Shown in pieces: positions 57,797-64,000 of a stretch of DNA of 64,000 bases. Position numbers and translations under genes: made by a program. Each line of letters begins with the position of its first letter. The first letter of the stretch is position 1. The notes under the pieces were generated by a model. The model made no database searches and was not told the origin of the DNA. It was given only the letters and a program-made list of their open reading frames with translations. Source of the stretch: Yersinia aldovae ATCC 35236 (GTDB taxonomy: Bacteria > Pseudomonadota > Gammaproteobacteria > Enterobacterales > Enterobacteriaceae). Location: contig NZ_ACCB01000007.1 of assembly GCF_000173735.1 (NCBI RefSeq), positions 59,907-123,906 on the forward strand. The letters are read 5' to 3'.

Positions 57797-57831
57797 TGAG
57801 TGATTATTATTGTCAGGTTAATAATCACTCA
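57797..57831. repeat. 13-bp perfect inverted repeat upstream of potF
   Basis: TGAGTGATTATTA (57797-57809) pairs perfectly with TAATAATCACTCA (57819-57831) across a 9-base spacer, in the 425-base ybjN-potF gap. No T tract follows, so a protein operator or mRNA leader stem is more likely than a terminator. The rest of the gap shows no gene. Confidence 0.6.
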
Positions 57832-57952
57832 CGATGCATACCCATGCACTCGGTGCTTTTGGGGGGATTACGCTCAAGGAAGCAGAGGTGTTGTATCTCA
57901 TCGGATACAAATTTAGCGCACGACTTCACCCCCTATTTTGAGGAGTTTACGG

Positions 57953-59062
57953 ATGTTCACCCAACGTAAAAAGTGGTTATCGGGTGTTGCTGCTGGCCTG
58001 TTAATGGCTGCTTCCGTTTCAGCATCTGCTGAAGAAAAAATACTGCACGTTTACAACTGGTCCGATTATATCGCACCGGATACGCTGGCTAATTTCCAAA
58101 AGGAAACCGGCATTAAGGTTGTTTATGATGTGTTTGACTCCAACGAGGTGTTGGAAGGTAAATTAATGGCCGGCAGCACCGGATTTGATTTGGTGGTGCC
58201 GTCAGCCAGTTTCCTTGAGCGCCAATTGTCGGCCGGTGTATTTAAGCCGCTGGATAAAAGCAAATTATCCAATTACAAAAATCTAGATACAGAGCTGCTG
58301 GCATTGGTCAGTAAGCACGATCCGGACAATAAATATGCTATCCCTTATCTGTGGGCGACGACCGGTATCGGCTATAACGTCGAGAAAGTGAAAGCGGCTC
58401 TGGGTCAAGATGCACCGGTAAATAGCTGGGATTTAGTGCTAAAGCCAGAAAATCTAGAGAAGCTGAAAAGCTGCGGCGTCTCCTTCCTTGATGCGCCGAG
58501 CGAGATTTTTGCCACTGTGCTCAATTACTTGGGTAAAGATCCCAACAGTATTCAGGCCACGGACTACACCGGGCCTGCTACTGAGTTGTTATTGAAATTA
58601 CGGCCAAATATTCGTTACTTCCACTCGTCACAATATATTAATGATCTGGCTAACGGTGATATCTGCGTCGCTGTCGGTTGGGCAGGTGACATAATGCAGG
58701 CTTCTAATCGTGCTAAAGAAGCGAAAAATGGCGTCAATGTGGCCTACAGCATTCCGAAAGAGGGCGTATTGGCGTTCTTTGACGTGTTTGCAATGCCATC
58801 TGATGCTAAAAATCAGGATGAAGCCTACCAGTTCCTGAATTATCTGATGCGCCCTGAGGTGATAGCAAATGTGAGTAACCACGTCTTCTATGCTAATGCC
58901 AACAAGGCGGCCACGCCGCTGGTGAATGCCGAAGTGCGTGATAATCCAGGTATTTATCCGCCAGCAGATGTGCGGGCGAAAATGTTCACATTAAAAGTAC
59001 AAGACCCGAAAATTGATCGCGTGATCACCCGAGCCTGGACAAAAGTGAAAAGCGGTAAATAG
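57953..59062 (+). CDS. potF: Putrescine-binding protein PotF
   Basis: A 369-residue periplasmic class D solute-binding protein. Signal peptide ends near ASASAEE. Ligand contacts known from E. coli PotF are conserved: the YNWSDY segment, GWAGD (Trp and Asp) and SFLDAPSE. It captures putrescine for PotGHI. The ATG at 57953 has AGGAG 8 bases upstream; a TTG five codons earlier would lie in the ribosome site. It is first in potFGHI. Confidence 0.95.
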   Translation: MFTQRKKWLSGVAAGLLMAASVSASAEEKILHVYNWSDYIAPDTLANFQKETGIKVVYDVFDSNEVLEGKLMAGSTGFDLVVPSASFLERQLSAGVFKPLDKSKLSNYKNLDTELLALVSKHDPDNKYAIPYLWATTGIGYNVEKVKAALGQDAPVNSWDLVLKPENLEKLKSCGVSFLDAPSEIFATVLNYLGKDPNSIQATDYTGPATELLLKLRPNIRYFHSSQYINDLANGDICVAVGWAGDIMQASNRAKEAKNGVNVAYSIPKEGVLAFFDVFAMPSDAKNQDEAYQFLNYLMRPEVIANVSNHVFYANANKAATPLVNAEVRDNPGIYPPADVRAKMFTLKVQDPKIDRVITRAWTKVKSGK

Positions 59063-59175
59063 CCCATTGCGGTAATCAGTCATCGGGTGTCAACCTGTTG
59101 CTGATAAACGCCGGATGGTGGTGAAAATCACGGTAGGGGCAGGGAGCGTATCTTCCTGTTCCTGTTTTTTATTGC

Positions 59176-59194
59176 GCCGCAGCTTGAATGCGGC
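59176..59194 (+). other. Stem-loop between potF and potG
   Basis: A 6-bp GC-rich stem (GCCGCA/TGCGGC) with a 7-base loop sits in the 161-base gap. A stem in this place could protect the potF mRNA and lower expression of potGHI, as is common in transporter operons (inference). Confidence 0.4.
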
Positions 59195-59223
59195 CTGTTC
59201 TGCTTTTATGGAGAGCGCGCTGA

Positions 59224-60357
59224 GTGAATGATGTCATTACCCGCCCGCAGCCAAAATCCCAGAAGGTGTTTACCCCCTTGCTGGAGATCCGCAACTTAAC
59301 CAAATCATTTGACGGTCAGGCAGCAGTCGATGATGTCAATTTGACCATCTACAAAGGCGAGATTTTTGCGCTACTGGGAGCATCAGGTTGCGGTAAATCC
59401 ACCCTATTGCGAATGTTGGCCGGTTTTGAACAACCGACACAGGGGCAGATCGTGCTCGATGGGCAGGACTTGTCCCATGTGCCGCCTTATCAACGCCCGA
59501 TCAATATGATGTTCCAGTCTTATGCTCTATTTCCGCATATGACTGTGGAGCAAAATATCGCCTTTGGCTTGAAACAGGATAAATTGCCGTCGGAGGAAAT
59601 TAAACATCGGGTGGCTGAAATGTTGACGCTGGTACATATGCAAGAGTTTGCCAAACGCAAACCGCATCAGTTATCCGGTGGTCAGCGCCAGCGCGTGGCA
59701 CTGGCCCGCAGCCTTGCCAAACGGCCAAAACTGTTACTGCTGGATGAACCGATGGGGGCGTTGGATAAAAAACTGCGTGACCGGATGCAACTGGAAGTGG
59801 TGGATATTCTGGAACGCGTGGGGGCGACTTGCGTAATGGTGACCCATGATCAGGAAGAAGCTATGACGATGGCCGGGCGCATTGCCATTATGAACCGTGG
59901 CAAGTTTGTGCAAATTGGCGAACCGGAAGAGATTTATGAGCATCCGAACAGTAGATTCAGCGCTGAATTTATCGGCTCGGTGAATGTGTTTGAAGGGGTG
60001 CTCAAAGCGCGACTGGATGACGCGCTGGTTATCGACAGCCCTGGTTTGCGCCATCCGCTGAAAGTGGATTCTGATGCCTCAGTGGTTGACGGCGTACCGG
60101 TGTTTGTCGCCTTACGGCCAGAGAAAGTGATGCTGTGCGAGCAGGTGCCATCCGATGGCTGTAATTTCGCTGTTGGAGAAGTGGTGCATATCGCCTATCT
60201 GGGGGATTTGTCCATTTATCATGTGAAATTGCATAGCGGCCAGATGATCAGCGCGCAGCTACAAAATGGTCATCGCTACCGTAAAGGGATGCCGACCTGG
60301 GGCGATGAAGTGCAATTATGTTGGGATGCTGACAGTTGCGTGGTTTTGGCTCATTAA
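59224..60357 (+). CDS. potG: Putrescine ABC transporter ATP-binding protein PotG
   Basis: A 377-residue spermidine/putrescine-type ABC ATPase: Walker A GASGCGKST (about residues 54-62), signature LSGGQRQR, Walker B LLLLDEP, H-loop VTHDQEEAM, then a C-terminal TOBE regulatory domain (from about residue 290). The start is GTG, giving MNDVITRP like E. coli MNDAIPRP. It energises PotFGHI. Confidence 0.95.
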   Translation: MNDVITRPQPKSQKVFTPLLEIRNLTKSFDGQAAVDDVNLTIYKGEIFALLGASGCGKSTLLRMLAGFEQPTQGQIVLDGQDLSHVPPYQRPINMMFQSYALFPHMTVEQNIAFGLKQDKLPSEEIKHRVAEMLTLVHMQEFAKRKPHQLSGGQRQRVALARSLAKRPKLLLLDEPMGALDKKLRDRMQLEVVDILERVGATCVMVTHDQEEAMTMAGRIAIMNRGKFVQIGEPEEIYEHPNSRFSAEFIGSVNVFEGVLKARLDDALVIDSPGLRHPLKVDSDASVVDGVPVFVALRPEKVMLCEQVPSDGCNFAVGEVVHIAYLGDLSIYHVKLHSGQMISAQLQNGHRYRKGMPTWGDEVQLCWDADSCVVLAH

Positions 60358-60378
60358 GCGCCTTGGGGAGTTAATATC

Positions 60379-61344
60379 GTGATACCAGAATCTACCGGTG
60401 GGGCTGCAGAACCAGCGACCGACTCTGTCGGGCCGATTAAGGCGGTAATCCAGCGTTGCCAAATGGCGCATGGCCGTAAGCTGGTCATTGCCATGCCCTA
60501 TTTGTGGCTGTTCTTGTTATTCATGCTGCCATTTTTGATTGTATTCAAAATCAGTCTGGCTGAGATGGCACGCGCAGTTCCGCCTTATACTGACCTGATG
60601 ACGTGGCTGGACGGCAAGCTGGATATTTCGCTTAATCTTGGCAATTATCTGCAACTGCTTGATGATCCACTGTATATCGATGCTTACCTGCAATCATTGC
60701 AAGTGGCGGCGGTATCCACCTTGTGCTGCCTGATTATCGGTTATCCATTGGCATGGGCGATAGCTCACAGCAAGTCATCCACGCGCAATATTTTGTTGCT
60801 GTTAGTGATCCTGCCATCGTGGACCTCATTCCTGATCCGGGTTTATGCCTGGATGGGGATTCTGAAAAACAACGGTATTCTAAATAATTTCCTGATGTGG
60901 GCTGGGGTTATCGATCAGCCTCTAATCATTTTGCACACTAATCTGGCGGTCTATATCGGTGTGGTGTATTCCTATCTGCCCTTTATGGTGTTGCCAATCT
61001 ATACCGCGCTGACCCGGTTGGATTACTCATTGGTGGAAGCGGCACTGGATCTGGGTGCTCGGCCATTTAAAACCTTTGTTAGTGTGATTGTACCTTTGAC
61101 TAAAGGGGGCATTGTCGCCGGCTCGATGCTGGTATTTATTCCAGCGGTTGGCGAGTTTGTCATCCCTGAACTGCTCGGCGGGCCAGATAGCATCATGATT
61201 GGCCGTATTCTGTGGCAGGAGTTCTTTAATAACCGAGACTGGCCGGTAGCCTCAGCGGTGGCCACGGTGATGTTGGTGTTGCTGATTGCGCCGATACTTT
61301 GGTTCCATAAACACCAAAATAAAGCCCCAGGAGGCGCGGTATGA
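60379..61344 (+). CDS. potH: Putrescine ABC transporter permease PotH
   Basis: A 321-residue permease with six TM helices after a polar N-terminal segment of about 40 residues. The EAA loop near residues 221-241 (VEAALDLGARPFKTFVSVIVP) contacts PotG. It starts with GTG at 60379 with GGGGAG upstream and overlaps potI by four bases. Confidence 0.95.
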   Translation: MIPESTGGAAEPATDSVGPIKAVIQRCQMAHGRKLVIAMPYLWLFLLFMLPFLIVFKISLAEMARAVPPYTDLMTWLDGKLDISLNLGNYLQLLDDPLYIDAYLQSLQVAAVSTLCCLIIGYPLAWAIAHSKSSTRNILLLLVILPSWTSFLIRVYAWMGILKNNGILNNFLMWAGVIDQPLIILHTNLAVYIGVVYSYLPFMVLPIYTALTRLDYSLVEAALDLGARPFKTFVSVIVPLTKGGIVAGSMLVFIPAVGEFVIPELLGGPDSIMIGRILWQEFFNNRDWPVASAVATVMLVLLIAPILWFHKHQNKAPGGAV

Positions 61345-62186
61345 ATCACTTACCGGAAGTACGCTCCGTGTGGCGGCGCGTTATCTTGATTGTCGGGTAT
61401 ACCTTCTTGTATGCGCCAATGCTGATGTTGGTTATCTACTCATTTAACAGCTCAAAGCTGGTTACGGTGTGGGCGGGGTGGTCAATCCGCTGGTATATCG
61501 CGTTATTTAATGATTCGGCGATGATATCTGCCGTTGGGCTGAGCCTGACAATTGCGGCCGCTTCCGCTACGATGGCGGTGGTGTTAGGGACTATCGCTGC
61601 GGTGGTGATGGTGCGTTTTGGTCGTTTTCGTGGTTCAACCGGCTTTGCTTTTATGCTGACAGCCCCACTGGTGATGCCTGATGTGATAACCGGCTTGTCG
61701 TTGCTGCTGTTGTTTGTCGCAATGGGGCACGCCATTGGCTGGCCCGCAGAGCGCGGTATGTTCACCATCTGGCTGGCACACGTCACTTTCTGTACGGCGT
61801 ATGTGACGGTGGTGATCAGTTCCCGCCTGCGCGAATTGGACCGGTCTATCGAAGAAGCCGCAATGGATTTGGGTGCGACGCCGCTGAAAGTATTTTTTGT
61901 GATTACCGTGCCGATGATAGCTCCGGCGCTTATTTCAGGCTGGTTATTGGCCTTCACTTTATCATTGGACGATTTAGTGATAGCCAGTTTTGTTGCCGGG
62001 CCGGGCGCAACAACGTTGCCGATGCTGGTGTTTTCTAGCGTCCGTATGGGCGTCAATCCAGAGATTAATGCGCTGGCAACACTGATATTGCTGGTGGTCG
62101 GGGTTATCGGTTTAATCGCCTGGTGGTTTATGTCTCGTGCGGAAAAGCAGCGGTTGCGTGAATTACGCAAAGCTGCCCGTAGTTGA
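61341..62186 (+). CDS. potI: Putrescine ABC transporter permease PotI
   Basis: A 281-residue permease with six TM helices and the EAA loop EEAAMDLGATPLKVFFVITVP. It forms the channel with PotH. AGGAGG lies 6 bases before the ATG, which overlaps the potH stop (ATGA). It is last of potFGHI. Confidence 0.95.
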   Translation: MNHLPEVRSVWRRVILIVGYTFLYAPMLMLVIYSFNSSKLVTVWAGWSIRWYIALFNDSAMISAVGLSLTIAAASATMAVVLGTIAAVVMVRFGRFRGSTGFAFMLTAPLVMPDVITGLSLLLLFVAMGHAIGWPAERGMFTIWLAHVTFCTAYVTVVISSRLRELDRSIEEAAMDLGATPLKVFFVITVPMIAPALISGWLLAFTLSLDDLVIASFVAGPGATTLPMLVFSSVRMGVNPEINALATLILLVVGVIGLIAWWFMSRAEKQRLRELRKAARS

Positions 62187-62238
62187 TTGATAATAAATGG
62201 CTGATTAGCCTTAAAACTGTTAGGCTTTCATTCTTCTC

Positions 62239-62262
62239 TAACGCCGCACACCCGTGGCGTTA
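62239..62262 (+). terminator. Hairpin after potI
   Basis: A 7-bp perfect stem (TAACGCC/GGCGTTA) with a 10-base loop lies 53 bases past the potI stop. It is followed only by TTGTC, so termination is weak or factor-dependent. Confidence 0.35.
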
Positions 62263-62317
62263 TTGTCAGGGATAACATTAGGTTGCATCACTCTGAGCCA
62301 AAAGCCAACAGGGCAGT

Positions 62318-62788
62318 ATGAGATCATTATTTTCATCGGTAGCATTTTTTTCAGCCAACACCACGCCTGTTCCGGTTCTCATCGCAGGCACAGCCATTAT
62401 TGCCACCCGCATCCTTAGCGTATTGCTATTGGTCGCAACATTGGGCAGGGCGGGAACCGGCGTATTTATCAGTGAGAGCCTACAACGCTGGGATTTTGGT
62501 TTAGTCTTTTTTGCCAGTGTGGTGCTACTGCTGTTAGAAATGGTCTGTGGTGTCGCGGTGTGTTATCGCAAGAACTGGGCGCGTTGGTGCTATCTGGCGT
62601 GTCAGGTTATCGTTGTTGTTTATTTATTGATGGCGTCACTGGATTGGCTGTATTTAGATATTTTTCGCATTGAGGGGAATAGCGGTTGCGAAATTTTACA
62701 TCGTTTACTGCTACACAAAATCCCTGATGTGGTGATTCTCAGCTTGATCTTTTTCCCCTGGTATCACTATTTCCCGCAGTCAAAATGA
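62318..62788 (+). CDS. ybjO: YbjO family inner-membrane protein
   Basis: A 156-residue protein with four predicted TM helices (about 20-42, 60-80, 88-108 and 132-148). It matches YbjO of E. coli, located between potI and rlmC there as well. It is conserved in place but has no established role; possible association with polyamine transport is guesswork from position. Confidence 0.85.
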   Translation: MRSLFSSVAFFSANTTPVPVLIAGTAIIATRILSVLLLVATLGRAGTGVFISESLQRWDFGLVFFASVVLLLLEMVCGVAVCYRKNWARWCYLACQVIVVVYLLMASLDWLYLDIFRIEGNSGCEILHRLLLHKIPDVVILSLIFFPWYHYFPQSK

Positions 62789-62878
62789 GTGTTTAGCCCT
62801 GTAGAGTGCTACAATCCGCGCCATAAACAGCTTCGGCTGCAAATCATTTAACGTTTCTGATTATAACGGTCAATATTA

Positions 62879-64000
62879 ATGCATTGCGCACAGTATACGG
62901 CGGCGAGTTGCCGTTCCTGCCAGTGGCTGGAAAAACCTTATCCGCAACAACTGGCTGATAAACAGCATCATCTGGAAACGCTGCTAGCGGGCCACACAGT
63001 GGCTCAGTGGTTAACGCCGGTTTTTGGCCGTGAAAGCGCTTTTCGCAATAAAGCCAAAATGGTGGTGAGCGGCAGTGTCGAGCGACCGCTTTTAGGAATG
63101 CTGCATCGCGACGGTACCGCTGTTGATTTATGCGCATGTCCGTTGTATCCGGCCAGCTTTACAGTGGTTTTTGCTGTATTGAAAACCTTTATTGCCAGAG
63201 CAGGTTTGACCCCCTATAACGTGGCGCGCAAGCGTGGCGAACTTAAATACCTGTTACTGACTGAAAGCACTTACCGCGGTGAGTTGATGCTGCGCTTTGT
63301 GTTGCGCTCTGAAACCAAGCTGGCACAGTTACAAGCGGCATTACCCTGGTTGCAGCAGCAATTGCCGCAACTGGCGGTTATCTCGGCCAATATTCAGCCG
63401 GTGCATATGGCAATTTTGGAAGGTGAACAGGAGATCCCGCTGACACAACAGCAGGCGTTGCCAGAGATTTTTAATCAGGTGCCACTGTTTATCCGCCCAC
63501 AGAGCTTCTTTCAGACTAATCCTCAGATCGCCGCTTCACTGTATGCGACGGCGCGGCAATGGGTTCGAGAGCTAAATATCAGCAGTATGTGGGATTTGTT
63601 CTGCGGGGTTGGCGGTTTTGGTCTGCATTGTGCCACAGCACAGACGCAACTTACCGGTATTGAAATTAGCGCGCAAGCCATTGCCTGTGCGCGTCAGTCA
63701 GCGGTTCAACTGGGGTTACAGAATGTCAGCTTTGCCGCGCTGGACTCCACTCGTTTCGCCACTTCAACAGCCCAAGTACCGCAATTAGTGTTAGTTAACC
63801 CACCGCGGCGTGGCATTGGTACAGAGCTGTGTGACTATCTAAGTAATATGGCACCTGAATACATTCTTTACTCAAGCTGTAACGCCGAAACAATGGCGAA
63901 AGACATCAGTTTGTTAGTAGATTACCGCATTGAGCGGGTGCAGTTGTTTGATATGTTTCCACATACTGCACATTATGAAGTTTTATCCTTACTTACCCTG
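62879..64000 (+). CDS. rlmC: 23S rRNA (uracil-747-C5)-methyltransferase RlmC, 3' end cut by window
   Basis: 374 codons are present; E. coli RlmC is 375 residues, so only a few codons and the stop lie outside. The N-terminal iron-sulfur cysteines are [14 protein letters not shown] and DLCACPLYP; the SAM-binding motif is [13 protein letters not shown]; the catalytic region has NPPRRG and the nucleophile Cys in YSSCNAETM. The enzyme methylates U747 of 23S rRNA using S-adenosylmethionine. It starts at ATG 62879, 90 bases after ybjO, in the E. coli gene order. Confidence 0.95.
   Translation, partial: MHCAQYTAASCRSCQWLEKPYPQQLADKQHHLETLLAGHTVAQWLTPVFGRESAFRNKAKMVVSGSVERPLLGMLHRDGTAVDLCACPLYPASFTVVFAVLKTFIARAGLTPYNVARKRGELKYLLLTESTYRGELMLRFVLRSETKLAQLQAALPWLQQQLPQLAVISANIQPVHMAILEGEQEIPLTQQQALPEIFNQVPLFIRPQSFFQTNPQIAASLYATARQWVRELNISSMWDLFCGVGGFGLHCATAQTQLTGIEISAQAIACARQSAVQLGLQNVSFAALDSTRFATSTAQVPQLVLVNPPRRGIGTELCDYLSNMAPEYILYSSCNAETMAKDISLLVDYRIERVQLFDMFPHTAHYEVLSLLTL

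Noticed and set aside
61436..62170. 244-codon minus-strand ORF inside potI
   Set aside because: It lies opposite a conserved permease and has the low-complexity composition typical of an antisense shadow.

Overview
The window is a piece of enterobacterial core chromosome, almost certainly Yersinia. Three things point there: dispersed ERIC repeats of the long Yersinia type at six loci, a complete Yiu-type iron/siderophore uptake locus (yiuABC-yiuR, known from Y. pestis), and gene content that joins two blocks which are far apart in E. coli. I cannot name the species. I see no tRNA, rRNA, CRISPR array, IS element, prophage or plasmid gene.

Left block (1-33 kb) follows the E. coli bcr-yejG-yejFEBA-pdeN-mepS-lpxT-yeiR and efpL-yeiW-fruBKA-nfo-yeiH-yeiE-lysP order. 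It carries a microcin C/peptide-type ABC importer, a c-di-GMP phosphodiesterase, a murein endopeptidase, a lipid A kinase-like phosphotransferase, a hexuronate branch (uxuR, uxuB, uxuA) with paired operator sites, EF-P-like protein, tryptophan permease with a TrpR operator, a TorYZ-type S/N-oxide respiration pair, a Nudix hydrolase, the fructose PTS with two Cra operators, endonuclease IV, and the YeiE/YeiH pair.

Middle block (33-45 kb) is the more variable part: yiuABC-yiuR behind a near-perfect Fur box, a GstB-like transferase, a HAD hydrolase, a non-haem iron oxygenase with an unusual structured leader and a small overlapping ORF, a decayed ABC binding-protein gene, and a cystathionine beta-synthase/gamma-lyase-type pair behind an in-register array of MetJ-type boxes.

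Right block (45-64 kb) follows E. coli dacC-deoR-ybjG-rybB-ybjL-grxA-ybjC-ybjN-potFGHI-ybjO-rlmC, with sdaCB and a short-type deoC added and ybjM, nfsA and rimK absent. The small RNA RybB and its sigma-E promoter are clearly recognisable. The final gene, rlmC, runs off the window.

Four otherwise intact genes (yejB, torZ, lysP and the cystathionine gamma-lyase-like gene) are each broken by one single-base change in a homopolymer run. That pattern suggests homopolymer sequencing error as much as biological decay, so these calls should be treated as provisional. I did not find a wholly new defence or metabolic system. The best leads are regulatory: the 8-bp-phased MetJ-type array, the mutually exclusive hairpins ahead of the oxygenase, ERIC copies placed inside leaders and at stop codons, and a 22-codon membrane-peptide ORF beside grxA.
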